A DNA stretch of 64,000 nt from Silvania hatchlandensis (GTDB lineage Bacteria; Pseudomonadota; Gammaproteobacteria; Enterobacterales; Enterobacteriaceae), in NCBI RefSeq assembly GCF_025564065.1, contig NZ_JAMGZK010000049.1, forward strand, positions 62,001 through 126,000, written 5' to 3'. The number at the start of each line of letters is the position of its first letter. Within the stretch, counting starts at the first letter, position 1. This document shows, one piece after another, positions 48,777 through 57,802 of the stretch. Position numbers and translations under genes: made by a program. The notes below the pieces were generated by a model, which worked only from the letters and a program-made list of their open reading frames with translations, searched no databases and was not told where the DNA came from.

Positions 48777-50537
48777 ATGACTTTTACACTTCGCCCCTAT
48801 CAGCAGGAAGCCGTCGACGCCACCCTCGCCCACTTTCGCCAGCATAAAGAACCGGCTGCCATTGTCCTGCCCACCGGTGCGGGCAAAAGCCTGGTGATTG
48901 CCGAACTGGCGCGGCTGGCGCGCGGGCGCGTGCTGGTGCTGGCGCACGTTAAAGAGCTGGTCGCGCAAAACCATGCCAAATACCTGGCACTGGATCTCGA
49001 GGCCGACATTTTCGCGGCCGGACTCCAGCGTAAAGAGAGCCACGGCAAAGTGGTATTTGGCAGCGTACAGTCGGTGGCGCGTAATCTGGACATGTTCCGC
49101 AGCGAATTCTCGCTGCTGATTGTGGATGAGTGCCACCGCATCAGCGACGATGACGACAGCCAGTATCAGCAGATCCTCGCGCACCTGAAGAGCGTCAATC
49201 CGCACATTCGCCTGCTGGGGCTGACCGCCACGCCGTTTCGGCTCGGCAAGGGCTGGATCTACCGCTTCCACTATCACGGCATGGTGCGCGGCAATGAAAA
49301 GGCGTTGTTTCGCGACTGTATTTACGAGCTGCCGCTGCGCTATATGATTAAACACGGCTACCTCACGCCACCGGAGCGACTGGATATGCCGGTGGTGCAG
49401 TACGATTTCAGCCGCCTGCAGGTACAGAGCAACGGCCTGTTCAGCGAGGCGGATCTCAATCTGGAGCTGAAAAAGCAGGATCGCATTACCCCGCACATTA
49501 TCAGCCAGATTATGGAGTTCGCCGAGGCGCGCAAAGGGGTGATGATTTTTGCCGCCACCGTGGAACACGCCCGGGAGGTCACCGGCCTGCTGCCCGCCGA
49601 TGACGCCCGACTTATCACAGGCGAAACGCCGGGCCCGGAGCGCGACCGGCTGATTGAGGATTTTAAGGCGCAGCAGTTTCGCTATCTGGTCAACGTCTCG
49701 GTCCTGACCACCGGCTTTGATGCCCCGCATGTGGATCTGATTGCGATCCTGCGCCCGACCGAATCCGTCAGCCTTTATCAGCAGATTGTCGGCCGCGGGT
49801 TGCGTTTAGCCCCCGGCAAAACCGATTGCCTGATTCTGGATTACGCCGGCAATCCGCACGATCTCTATGCCCCGGAAGTGGGCGCGCCAAAAGGCAAAAG
49901 CGACAATGTGCCGGTACAGGTGTTTTGCCCGGCCTGTGGATTTGCCAACACCTTCTGGGGAAAGACCACCGCCGACGGCACTTTAATAGAGCACTTTGGT
50001 CGTCGCTGTCAGGGCTGGTTTGAGGATGATGAAGGCCATCGGGAACAGTGTGACTTCCGCTTTCGGTTTAAAAACTGCCCGCAGTGCAACGCCGAAAATG
50101 ATATTGCTGCCCGCCGCTGCCGCACCTGCGATACGGTACTGGTGGATCCGGACGATATGCTGAAAGCCGCCCTCAAGCTGAAAGACGCGCTGGTGCTGCG
50201 CTGTAGCGGCATGGTGCTGGCTCACGGCGCGGATGAAAAAGGGGAGTGGCTGAAAATCACCTATTACGATGAAGATGGCACCGATGTGAGTGAGCGCTTC
50301 CGTCTGCAGACACCCGCCCAGCGCACCGCCTTTGAACAGCTGTTTATCCGTCCACATACCCGCACGCCCGGGGTGCCGCTGCGCTGGATCACCGCCGCCG
50401 ATATCGTTCATCAGCAGCCGCTGTTACGCCATCCTGACTTTGTGGTGGCACGTAAAAAAGGCCTGTTCTGGCAGGTGCGCGAGAAGGTTTTCGATTACCA
50501 GGGCCGCTACCGCCGGGCCAATGAATTGCGGGGATAA
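48777..50537 (+). CDS. radD: DNA repair helicase RadD (YejH)
   Basis: A 586-residue superfamily 2 ATPase involved in repair of double-strand breaks and crosslinks. Walker A LPTGAGKS (around 36-43) and the DECH box (around 116-119) mark domain 1. [10 protein letters not shown] and [16 protein letters not shown] followed by [23 protein letters not shown] (around 323-345) form domain 2. Zinc-finger-like cysteines follow ([23 protein letters not shown]). Length equals E. coli YejH. Monocistronic. Confidence 0.95.
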   Translation: MTFTLRPYQQEAVDATLAHFRQHKEPAAIVLPTGAGKSLVIAELARLARGRVLVLAHVKELVAQNHAKYLALDLEADIFAAGLQRKESHGKVVFGSVQSVARNLDMFRSEFSLLIVDECHRISDDDDSQYQQILAHLKSVNPHIRLLGLTATPFRLGKGWIYRFHYHGMVRGNEKALFRDCIYELPLRYMIKHGYLTPPERLDMPVVQYDFSRLQVQSNGLFSEADLNLELKKQDRITPHIISQIMEFAEARKGVMIFAATVEHAREVTGLLPADDARLITGETPGPERDRLIEDFKAQQFRYLVNVSVLTTGFDAPHVDLIAILRPTESVSLYQQIVGRGLRLAPGKTDCLILDYAGNPHDLYAPEVGAPKGKSDNVPVQVFCPACGFANTFWGKTTADGTLIEHFGRRCQGWFEDDEGHREQCDFRFRFKNCPQCNAENDIAARRCRTCDTVLVDPDDMLKAALKLKDALVLRCSGMVLAHGADEKGEWLKITYYDEDGTDVSERFRLQTPAQRTAFEQLFIRPHTRTPGVPLRWITAADIVHQQPLLRHPDFVVARKKGLFWQVREKVFDYQGRYRRANELRG

Positions 50538-50549
50538 GGGCACTTTTCA

Positions 50550-50661
50550 TTGATGTGCGGGCCGTTTAAGTATAAAATGCCGCCCGCTTCACATCCGTGA
50601 GGCAGAACACTTACCTGTTACTGGGTCGCCTGTAGCAGGACTAATTTACAGAGAGTAATCA
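50550..50661 (+). promoter_or_regulatory. rplY promoter and structured leader
   Basis: TTGATG (50550-50555) and TAAAAT (50573-50578) spaced 17 bp form a good promoter. The transcript would have a leader of about 75 bases with a hairpin (CCTGTTAC 50614-50621 with GTAGCAGG 50632-50639). L25 binds 5S rRNA, and enterobacterial rplY leaders are thought to allow autogenous control. The fit to that leader family is not verified. Confidence 0.55.
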
Positions 50662-50946
50662 ATGTTCACTATCGATGCAGAAGTACGTGCAGTGCAGGGT
50701 AAGGGTGCGAGCCGCCGCCTGCGCACAGCTAACAAGTTCCCGGCTATCGTTTACGGTGCCGATGTTGCTCCAGTAGCTATCGAACTGGATCATGACAAAG
50801 TCTGGAACCTGCAGACTAAAGAAGGGTTCTACACTGAAGTTCTGACTATCGTTGTTGACGGTAAAGAAGAGAAAGTGAAAGTTCAGGCTGTTCAGCGTCA
50901 CCCGTTCAAGCCAAAACTGACCCACATCGACTTCGTTCGCGCTTAA
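50662..50946 (+). CDS. rplY: 50S ribosomal protein L25
   Basis: A 94-residue ribosomal protein that binds loop E of 5S rRNA. The sequence runs [32 protein letters not shown] and ends [18 protein letters not shown]. It is the short single-domain form of Gammaproteobacteria, without the CTC extension. Codon use is strongly biased towards abundant tRNAs, unlike its neighbours. GAGAG lies upstream of the ATG. A strong terminator follows. Confidence 0.98.
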   Translation: MFTIDAEVRAVQGKGASRRLRTANKFPAIVYGADVAPVAIELDHDKVWNLQTKEGFYTEVLTIVVDGKEEKVKVQAVQRHPFKPKLTHIDFVRA

Positions 50947-50962
50947 TCGCTAACACGTCGAG

Positions 50963-50990
50963 AAAAAACCCCGCGCTGCGGGGTTTTTTT
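50963..50990. terminator. Bidirectional terminator between rplY and yejK
   Basis: AACCCCGC and GCGGGGTT around GCT, with A run before and seven T residues after, between convergent genes. Confidence 0.92.
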
Positions 50991-50997
50991 ATGGCGC

Positions 50998-52005
50998 TTA
51001 CTTACCACCCGCGCTACGGCGCTGCAGCTGGTCGCGCAGGTTCGGCGGCGTGCCTTTAATGGTCAGCGTGTCGGTTGCCGGATCCCAAAAAATGCGCTCG
51101 CCCAGCAGCATGGCGTCAAAGTTAATGGTTAACCCACCGCCGCTACCGGCAAACTTCATCAGCTGACGCAAGGTACTGCGATCCGCCGGGAAGCTCTCTT
51201 CCAGCTCATACCCTTTCTCTGCGGTAAAGTCCTGGAAACTCACCTCGCTGACGCCCGCCAGCTCTTTTGACAGCGACTCCAGCTCGATCTCTTCACCGGC
51301 CTGTAGCTGTTCGTTGCAGTAGGCGTAAACCTGCTGACGCACGTTTTGTCGCTCGGATTTATCCAGCGCCGCCTCTGCGGTGAAATCATCCACCGCCTGC
51401 AGCAGACCTTTGTTCTGCGCTTTAGCGTTCAGACCTTCGCTGGCGCCGAGAAAATCCATAAAGAAGTCGGCGACTTTGCGCCCTACCCGCCCTTTCAGGA
51501 ACGTCAGGTAGCGGGTTGATTCCGGATTGGTTTCCCATTCGGTCAAATCAATACGCGCCACGATATCCGCGTGGTTGATATCCAGATAGTGCGTTGGGTT
51601 GATATCCAGCTGTTCGTTAACGCGCATGCTGCTTAAATTGTTCAGCACCGTCACCAGCAGGTATTCGACCGCCAGATAGCGATAGTGGCAGAACAGGACG
51701 ATCCCGCCATCAGCAAAGGGGTATTTTGCCAACTCATCGCGCAGGCGTCCGGTTGCCGCCCGGCTGAAGGCGAGGAAGTCCTCTTCACCCTGACGCTGCA
51801 GGCGCAGCGCTTGCGCCAGCTCACTCTCTTCGCTAAACAGGCCATAGGCTTTGTTTTTGGCGCTATACACCCGATGCAGCTCCGCCACCATGTCAACAAC
51901 GGTAGCTGTCGGTTCAAGTAACGAATCGCGCAGCACCAGCTCAAGGGTTTGCTCATCGCGCTTGATAAGCTGGTGCAGGGCAATCTGGTTGATATCCAGA
52001 CTCAT
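50998..52005 (-). CDS. yejK: Nucleoid-associated protein YejK (NdpA)
   Basis: A 335-residue protein of the NA37/YejK family found in the nucleoid in E. coli. Conserved parts are [80 protein letters not shown] and the C-terminal [21 protein letters not shown]. Length equals the E. coli protein. The molecular role is unclear. It is divergent from yejL with 134 bp between them. Confidence 0.94.
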   Translation of the reverse strand: MSLDINQIALHQLIKRDEQTLELVLRDSLLEPTATVVDMVAELHRVYSAKNKAYGLFSEESELAQALRLQRQGEEDFLAFSRAATGRLRDELAKYPFADGGIVLFCHYRYLAVEYLLVTVLNNLSSMRVNEQLDINPTHYLDINHADIVARIDLTEWETNPESTRYLTFLKGRVGRKVADFFMDFLGASEGLNAKAQNKGLLQAVDDFTAEAALDKSERQNVRQQVYAYCNEQLQAGEEIELESLSKELAGVSEVSFQDFTAEKGYELEESFPADRSTLRQLMKFAGSGGGLTINFDAMLLGERIFWDPATDTLTIKGTPPNLRDQLQRRSAGGK

Positions 52006-52139
52006 GATAAACTCTCCTTTTAGACCGGGCCGTATTCAACCACCCCCCAGTCATCTGTGCAACAGAAGATAAAAAAGGGGAAAAAAAGCTGTTGCTACGG
52101 TAATATGTTGCCCTTTCCTCCACAAACAGATTTCGATTT

Positions 52140-52367
52140 ATGCCACAACTCTCCCGCTACAGTGATGAACACGTTGAACTCATGCTCAGTGAGCTGCTCA
52201 ACGTATTGGAAAAACATAAGGCACCGACCGATCTTTCCCTGATGGTTCTGGGAAATATGGTGACTAACCTTATCAATACCAGCGTTGCGCCGGCCCAGCG
52301 CCAGGCAATCGCGAAATCTTTCGCTCAGGCCTTACAGTCTTCGGTTAACGACGACCAGGCGCACTAA
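52140..52367 (+). CDS. yejL: UPF0352 protein YejL
   Basis: A 75-residue protein ([44 protein letters not shown]) of the DUF1414/UPF0352 family, mostly helical. Length equals E. coli YejL. The function is unknown. yejM begins 19 bp later on the same strand, and the two are always adjacent in enterics, so they are probably cotranscribed. Confidence 0.92.
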   Translation: MPQLSRYSDEHVELMLSELLNVLEKHKAPTDLSLMVLGNMVTNLINTSVAPAQRQAIAKSFAQALQSSVNDDQAH

Positions 52368-52386
52368 GGGAAACGAACGACAGTCT

Positions 52387-54147
52387 ATGGTGACGAATCG
52401 TCAGCGCTATCGTGAAAAAGTCTCCCAGATGGTTAGCTGGGGGCACTGGTTTGCCCTGTTCAACATTTTGTTGGCGATGGTGCTGGGCAGTCGCTATCTG
52501 TTTGTTGCCGACTGGCCAACAACGCTTGTCGGGCGCGTCTACTCATGGATTAGCGTCATTGGCCACTTTAGCTTTCTGGTCTTCGCCACCTATCTACTGA
52601 TCCTGTTTCCGCTGACGTTTGTCGTCATGTCGCAGCGGCTGATGCGGTTTGTCTCCGCAATCCTGGCCACTGTGGGCATGACGCTGCTGCTCATCGACAG
52701 CGAAGTCTTTACCCGCTTCCACCTGCATCTTAACCCCATCGTCTGGGAACTGGTGATCAATCCCGACCAGAACGAAACCGCACGCGACTGGCAGCTGATG
52801 TTTATCAGCGTGCCGATCATCCTGCTGATTGAGATGCTATTTGCCACCTGGAGCTGGCAGAAGCTGCGCAGCCTGACGCGCCGTCGTCACTATGCCCGAC
52901 CTGTCGCCGCCCTCTTTTTTGTTGCCTTTATTAGCTCGCACGTCATGTACATCTGGGCCGATGCTAACTTCTATCGTCCCGTGACCATGCAGCGCGCGAA
53001 CCTGCCGCTCTCCTATCCGATGACGGCGCGCCGTTTTCTGGAAAAACACGGTCTGCTGGATGCGCAGGAGTATCAGCGTCGACTGGTTGAACAGGGCGAT
53101 CCCGAGGCGGTTTCGGTACAGTATCCGCTTAGCGAGCTGCGCTATCGCGATATGGGTCAGGGCCAGAACGTCCTGCTGATCACCGTCGACGGACTGAACT
53201 ATTCGCGTTACGAGAAGCAGATGCCTGCCCTGGCGGAGTTTGCCGAACAGAGCATCAACTTTACCCAGCACATGAGCTCCGGTAACGCGACTGATGCCGG
53301 GATCTTTGGTTTGTTCTACGGTATTTCGCCAGGTTATATGGACGGGGTATTGTCATCACGTACGCCTGCGGCACTGATTACCGGCCTGAATCAACAGGGT
53401 TATCAGCTGGGGCTGTTCTCTTCCGATGGTTTCACCAGCCCACTGTATCGCCAGGCGCTGCTGTCCGACTTTTCGCTACCTCCAGCGAAAAGCCAGTCAG
53501 ACGAACAAACTGCCGGTCAGTGGATCAGCTGGCTTAACCGCTATGCGCAGGATGATAACCGCTGGTTCTCCTGGGTTGCGCTCAACGGGACGTCAATTGA
53601 TGACGGCAACCAGAAAACCTTTGCCCGCCGCTATGCGCAGGCCACAGGTGAAGTTGATGCCCAGATTGCGCGCGTACTGAACGCCCTGCGCGACGCCGGC
53701 AAGCTGGAAAACACGGTGGTGGTGATCACCGCCGGTCACGGTGTTCCGTTGGGAAGTGAGCGCAATGATGTTGAGTGGTCGCGCCCTCGCCTGCAGGTTC
53801 CACTGGTGATCCACTGGCCTGGCACGCCGTCGCAGCGCATCAGCACCCTAACCGATCACAAAGACGTGATGACGACCCTGATGCAGCGTCTGCTGCACGT
53901 CAGCACGCCAGCCAATGAATATTCGCAGGGTCAGGATCTGTTCAGCGCGACGCGTCGCCATTCCTGGGTTACCGCCGCCAGCAGTAACACGCTGGCCGTG
54001 ACCACGCCGTCGCTGACACTGGTGCTGAACAGCAACGGCAGCTACAGAACCTATAACCTGCAAGGTGAGAAGCTCAATGACCACACGCCGCAGCTGAGTC
54101 TGCTGCTGCAGGTGCTGACGGAAGAGAAACGGTTCATCGCTAACTGA
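52387..54147 (+). CDS. yejM: LPS homeostasis regulator YejM (PbgA/LapC)
   Basis: A 586-residue inner-membrane protein. Five transmembrane segments fill roughly residues 20-190, followed by a basic linker (LRSLTRRRHYARP) and a periplasmic sulfatase/alkaline-phosphatase-like domain (VLLITVDGLNYSRY, MSSGNATDAGIFGLFYG). In E. coli it senses periplasmic LPS and restrains LapB-FtsH breakdown of LpxC; it is essential. The ATG at 52387 gives the MVTNRQRYREKVSQMVSWGHWF start and E. coli length; the earlier frame overlaps yejL and is not homologous. Confidence 0.96.
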   Translation: MVTNRQRYREKVSQMVSWGHWFALFNILLAMVLGSRYLFVADWPTTLVGRVYSWISVIGHFSFLVFATYLLILFPLTFVVMSQRLMRFVSAILATVGMTLLLIDSEVFTRFHLHLNPIVWELVINPDQNETARDWQLMFISVPIILLIEMLFATWSWQKLRSLTRRRHYARPVAALFFVAFISSHVMYIWADANFYRPVTMQRANLPLSYPMTARRFLEKHGLLDAQEYQRRLVEQGDPEAVSVQYPLSELRYRDMGQGQNVLLITVDGLNYSRYEKQMPALAEFAEQSINFTQHMSSGNATDAGIFGLFYGISPGYMDGVLSSRTPAALITGLNQQGYQLGLFSSDGFTSPLYRQALLSDFSLPPAKSQSDEQTAGQWISWLNRYAQDDNRWFSWVALNGTSIDDGNQKTFARRYAQATGEVDAQIARVLNALRDAGKLENTVVVITAGHGVPLGSERNDVEWSRPRLQVPLVIHWPGTPSQRISTLTDHKDVMTTLMQRLLHVSTPANEYSQGQDLFSATRRHSWVTAASSNTLAVTTPSLTLVLNSNGSYRTYNLQGEKLNDHTPQLSLLLQVLTEEKRFIAN

Positions 54148-54166
54148 TTAATTTTTAATCAGTTAG
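54140..54166 (+). other. AT-rich hairpin over the yejM stop codon
   Basis: CTAACTGATTAA (54140-54151) and TTAATCAGTTAG (54155-54166) form a perfect 12-bp stem with a three-base loop. The stem includes the yejM TGA. No U tract follows. It may protect the mRNA end or attenuate readthrough into the tRNA gene. Confidence 0.6.
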
Positions 54167-54178
54167 TCTGGGCTATTC

Positions 54179-54206
54179 TTGCATTACACGCGGAAATGAG
54201 TAGTAT
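54179..54206 (+). promoter_or_regulatory. Candidate promoter of the proline tRNA gene
   Basis: TTGCAT (54179-54184) and TAGTAT (54201-54206) are 16 bp apart and end 14 bp before the mature tRNA. Confidence 0.5.
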
Positions 54207-54220
54207 AAATTTCCATGTGT

Positions 54221-54297
54221 CGGCACGTAGCGCAGCCTGGTAGCGCATCGTCATGGGGTGGCGAGGGTCGAGAGTTCAAATCTCTCCGTGCCGACCA
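54221..54297 (+). tRNA. proL: tRNA-Pro, anticodon GGG
   Basis: A 77-base tRNA with encoded CCA. The acceptor arms CGGCACG and CGTGCCG pair fully. The D-arm is GCGC/GCGC, the anticodon loop ATGGGGT gives GGG, and the T-arm is GAGAG-TTCAAAT-CTCTC. It reads CCC and CCU proline codons. The position after yejM is that of E. coli proL. A strong terminator follows. Confidence 0.98.
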
Positions 54298-54305
54298 ACT
54301 CAATC

Positions 54306-54345
54306 AAAAAAGGGATGAACTCATCGAGTTCATCCCTTTTCTTTT
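54306..54345. terminator. Terminator after the proline tRNA
   Basis: GGGATGAACTC (54312-54322) and GAGTTCATCCC (54326-54336) form a perfect 11-bp stem with an ATC loop, flanked by A and T runs. It serves the tRNA and, from the other side, the gene ending at 54365. Confidence 0.92.
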
Positions 54346-54364
54346 ACCTGAAATCAGTCTGCAA

Positions 54365-54751
54365 TCAGTGAGCGGATGTGGCGCTCGTCACGACATCAGC
54401 ACTGTTCACTTTCAGTGTGACCTTCTGCTTCCCTTTGACCCAGATCAGAGGCTGATTATTTTTGAAACCATATCCCTCAAGCGCACTGTAAGCATCATCC
54501 GTTTTCTGTCCACGAACGCTGTCACGCAGAAAATTTTCCAGCTCAGCACGATCGCCTGAGGTCGCGGCAGAGGCTTTCGCTGCTTTCTGGTTTTCCGCTT
54601 TGGTTTTATGGATGTTGCAGGTTCCGTCCAGCTCGGTTTGCTGCGTACAGCCGGAGCGCTCAAGCTGCGCGCGATAGTTGGCGCTGATCGCAAATGCCGG
54701 CGCTGCCACGAAAGAAGAGAGCACAACAGAGATAATCAATTTCTTAAACAT
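54365..54751 (-). CDS. Small exported protein, unknown function
   Basis: A 128-residue protein beginning MFKKLIISVVLSSFVAAPAFA, a clear signal peptide cleaved after AFA. The mature part has two cysteines (SGCTQQTELDGTC) that may form a disulfide, a polar Lys/Ala-rich helix, then a small folded C-terminal part (VKGKQKVTLKVNSADV). I do not recognise the family. I chose the ATG at 54751 because the residues before it are not signal-like. The K-12 neighbour at this spot (yejO) is a different protein. Probably periplasmic. Confidence 0.75.
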   Translation of the reverse strand: MFKKLIISVVLSSFVAAPAFAISANYRAQLERSGCTQQTELDGTCNIHKTKAENQKAAKASAATSGDRAELENFLRDSVRGQKTDDAYSALEGYGFKNNQPLIWVKGKQKVTLKVNSADVVTSATSAH

Positions 54752-55113
54752 ACCCGTCACCACCACAATAAAGAAAAATGAGGATTAACAGCCGGTATAA
54801 ACAGGCAGTGTTAACACGTCCAGAAAATTAGCATTTCGTGCTGTAATTCACAAAAGAAAATATTACGTTAGTGAACTAATAAAAATTTGATATAAGTCAG
54901 GGCAGGCAGATAGCGTATTATTTTGATTGAGAAAAAGCACGGATTTAACGCCCGTAACGGGGATTTCGAATGAAACACATCTGGACTCTTATTATTGGTA
55001 ACCCGCTGATATAAAGACTGTTTACAGGCACCCCTTTCAAGTGTAAACAATTGTAATACAACAAAGCCAGTCAGTGGCCTGACTGGCTTATGCCTTACGC
55101 CTCACTTATTCCA
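54752..55113. other. 362-bp gap with one hairpin
   Basis: AT-rich and without a supportable gene. AAGCCAGTCAG (55064-55074) and CTGACTGGCTT (55079-55089) form a perfect 11-bp stem with a four-base loop, 25 bp after the end of the DUF1996 gene, and probably terminate it, though its U tract is poor. The rest should carry the promoter of the small exported protein. Confidence 0.6.
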
Positions 55114-56517
55114 TCAAATTTCCGGCGTGGTTTTGAACCCCGTCAGCATCAGCAGCAGGCTCTCTTTTGAAGATGTCGGGCTGAACTGGTAATGGTTGCC
55201 CTGCCGATCGCCGCCAATATACCAGGAGATCTCCGTTTTCCCTGCCGCCAGCGCTTTACGCACCGCTTTGTCCACGTCCACCATCCGGTATTCAACCTTG
55301 TTATCGAGATACAGGCTCGCATCCGAGTTGTAGCTGGTGGTTGGGCGTTTTTTCCAGGTCACCGTAGCCGGATCCCAGTCGTTGCTGGCCGGATAGAAGA
55401 AGATCTGGTCGGCACCGTTGGCTTCGACTTTCCCACCGTAGATCCGCACCTTGTACTTGAACAGAGTAGGATCCTGGCCGGTCGGTAGCGCAGGGATTGT
55501 AAATTTGACCAGGCTCAGGGTCTCCGGATTACGGGTTCGGCCGCCGTTTTTCCAGTTATCCTGAATCAGCAGCATCTGCGGGTCCGGCACGGGAACGGTC
55601 GGCGTCTCGCTGCTCACCCAGACGTTGGCTTGCGCTTTAGAATAGCCGTAAGGCACGTTAGTCCCGCAGTCGGTGCCTTCGTTCATGCACATATCGGTCA
55701 TAAACTGCGCGCCCTGTTCCGTCCAGCCATTCATAAAATCGGCATGAGCAGTATACAGGCTGCCCCAGTGTTCTTCGCGCACATCGCCGTTCATGGTGGG
55801 ATCGAGAGAAAGCTGCGCTTTGGCGGTATCAAGGGAGGTGATGCCCTTAAGCACATACGCCACGTTCATATTGACGGTCGGGATTTTCACCGGGAAGCCG
55901 GACGGGCACTGCCCTTTCACGTCGTAAGTGGCATTCGCCATGCCGTGCATCGGCTGCAGGTGAATACCGTCCCAACAATTCGGGAACTGGATCCCGATAT
56001 TAAACTGGACTCCATCTTTGGCATTTCTCAGGCCGCAGACTTCCCCCACTTTATTGCTATAGCCTTTGCCGTTGGCGCACAGAAAGGTGATGCGGGAGCT
56101 GGGTTGAGTACCGTGGTGATCGCCCGCCAGCAGCGCCAGTCCGGCCGGGAACGGACTGAGGGGAAACTGCTCAACGTTGGATGCCTGGTAATAGGTTTTC
56201 TGGTAAGCGGGTTGCACCACCGTCCCGTCGGGCAGGCGCAGCGACGGTGCCCAGTACGCCGAGCTGTCGGCTTTGTTATCGCAGGTGGTTTCTGGCTGCT
56301 GACGCAGCGACTGATAGCTGGAATGGGCATCGGTGCGGGTGTTGCCGAAAAAATCATGCCACATCGCCTGATTGGTTTTGCCGAACATCATAATGGCATC
56401 GTCGCCCAGGGTGTGATTGTAGGCGCAGACAACGTGCGCCTGCGGGCCAGCATGTGCATACAGTGATGGCAGCAACAGAGCAGATGCCAGGGCGGTATAA
56501 AGTGTGGTCCTTTTCAT
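55114..56517 (-). CDS. Secreted DUF1996 protein with DNRLRE-like C-terminal domain
   Basis: A 467-residue protein with a signal peptide (MKRTTLYTALASALLLPSLYAHA). Residues about 25-270 match the DUF1996 pattern: VVCAYNHTLGDDAIMMFG, WHDFFGNT, TTCDNKADSSAYWAPSL, FPNCWDG and the late histidine HADFMNGW. Residues about 310-460 resemble a DNRLRE/CBM96 module (FFYPASNDWDPATVTWKKRP, VDVDKAVRKAL). Many cysteines suggest disulfides. DUF1996 is best known from fungi and actinomycetes; its function is unknown. AGGAG precedes the ATG. It has no counterpart in the K-12 segment. Confidence 0.75.
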   Translation of the reverse strand: MKRTTLYTALASALLLPSLYAHAGPQAHVVCAYNHTLGDDAIMMFGKTNQAMWHDFFGNTRTDAHSSYQSLRQQPETTCDNKADSSAYWAPSLRLPDGTVVQPAYQKTYYQASNVEQFPLSPFPAGLALLAGDHHGTQPSSRITFLCANGKGYSNKVGEVCGLRNAKDGVQFNIGIQFPNCWDGIHLQPMHGMANATYDVKGQCPSGFPVKIPTVNMNVAYVLKGITSLDTAKAQLSLDPTMNGDVREEHWGSLYTAHADFMNGWTEQGAQFMTDMCMNEGTDCGTNVPYGYSKAQANVWVSSETPTVPVPDPQMLLIQDNWKNGGRTRNPETLSLVKFTIPALPTGQDPTLFKYKVRIYGGKVEANGADQIFFYPASNDWDPATVTWKKRPTTSYNSDASLYLDNKVEYRMVDVDKAVRKALAAGKTEISWYIGGDRQGNHYQFSPTSSKESLLLMLTGFKTTPEI

Positions 56518-56608
56518 AACGTTCTCCTGAAATAAAGGACCACATTGGTACCAAAACCGCGCTAACGCGCCGAATTAATTACAGAATAATTTTCCTCTGC
56601 ACGACGCT

Positions 56609-57793
56609 TTACAGCACCGCCGGGCGCTTCAACAGGTACACCAGCGTCAGCAGGCAGATAGCGGCGCCGGTCCAGAAGGTGTATTCCGCCCCCCAGGTTT
56701 CCCAGATGATACCTGCCCCAAGGCTGGCAATCAGCAGCGCTACGCCACTCACCATGCTGAACAGGCCAAACGCCGTACCGCGCAGATCCGCAGGCGCCGT
56801 TCTGGCGATCATCGCCGCCAGCAATCCCTGAGTCATTCCCATATGGATACCCCACAGCGCCACACCAGCTATGATCCCAACCCAGTGCGTACTCAGCGCC
56901 AGCACGATATCCGCCGCAATCAACACCACCAGCCCCCACTGCAGCAGGCGGGTATGGCTCATGGAATCGGATAATTTGCCGAAGGGATAGGCCGAGAAGG
57001 CATACAGCAGGTTCATGGCGACCATCACCAGAGGGATCAGCGCCAGCGCAATGCCGGACTGCTGGGCGCGCAGCACCAGAAAGGCTTCGCTGAAGCGCGC
57101 CAGGGTAAAGACTGCGCCCAGGCCAATCACCCACCAGCAGCGGGTGCCGAGGCGTTTCAGGTTCTCTTTTGTGATGGGATTGGTACGCTTGTGGGCAATC
57201 GGGGTGGCGGGCTCATGCAAACCGAAAAATAACAGCGCAACGGCCAGCACGCCGGGAATGACGGCAACCCAGAAGATGGTGCGGAAGTCGTCGTTCCACA
57301 GCAGCATCATTCCGACTGCCAGCAGAGGACCAAGAAATGCGCCGATGGTGTCCATCGACTGACGCAGCCCAAAGGCCGCGCCGCGCATCTCGGGCGGCGT
57401 GACGTCAGCCACCAGCGCATCGCGAGGTGCGCCACGAATGCCCTTGCCAACCCGATCAATCAACCGCGCCCCGAGGATCATCCCGGAAGAAGACGCGAGC
57501 GCAAACAGCGGCTTGCTGGCCGCCCCGAGCCCGTAGCCCAGCAGCGCAAGGCCTTTTCGCTTACCCAGATAATCGCTGATTGCACCTGAAAACACCTTGA
57601 TGAACAGCGCCGTGGCTTCCGCCAGTCCTTCTATGAGGCCGATAAAGATGACGCTGGCGCCAAGGGTGGTGACCATAAACAGCGGCAGCAGGCTGTGAAT
57701 AATCTCCGAGGAGATATCCATCAGCATACTGACGCCGCCCACCACCCAGACCCCTTTCGGGATCCGGCGAAGGGTAGAAAACCGGGAAAGCAA
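56609..57793 (-). CDS. MFS transporter, substrate unknown
   Basis: A 394-residue MFS protein with twelve hydrophobic segments. The family signature DRVGKGIRGAPRDALVAD (around 113-130) and SGAISDYLGKRKGLALLG belong to a widespread group of uncharacterised MFS proteins. The apparent start is TTG at 57793, with no clear Shine-Dalgarno. The frame opens directly after, and in phase with, the stop of the small membrane gene upstream (nine bases between). An internal ATG at codon 23 would cut into the first membrane segment. Translation is probably coupled to the upstream gene. Confidence 0.8.
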   Translation of the reverse strand: MLSRFSTLRRIPKGVWVVGGVSMLMDISSEIIHSLLPLFMVTTLGASVIFIGLIEGLAEATALFIKVFSGAISDYLGKRKGLALLGYGLGAASKPLFALASSSGMILGARLIDRVGKGIRGAPRDALVADVTPPEMRGAAFGLRQSMDTIGAFLGPLLAVGMMLLWNDDFRTIFWVAVIPGVLAVALLFFGLHEPATPIAHKRTNPITKENLKRLGTRCWWVIGLGAVFTLARFSEAFLVLRAQQSGIALALIPLVMVAMNLLYAFSAYPFGKLSDSMSHTRLLQWGLVVLIAADIVLALSTHWVGIIAGVALWGIHMGMTQGLLAAMIARTAPADLRGTAFGLFSMVSGVALLIASLGAGIIWETWGAEYTFWTGAAICLLTLVYLLKRPAVL

Positions 57794-57802
57794 CGTGAAA
57801 AC

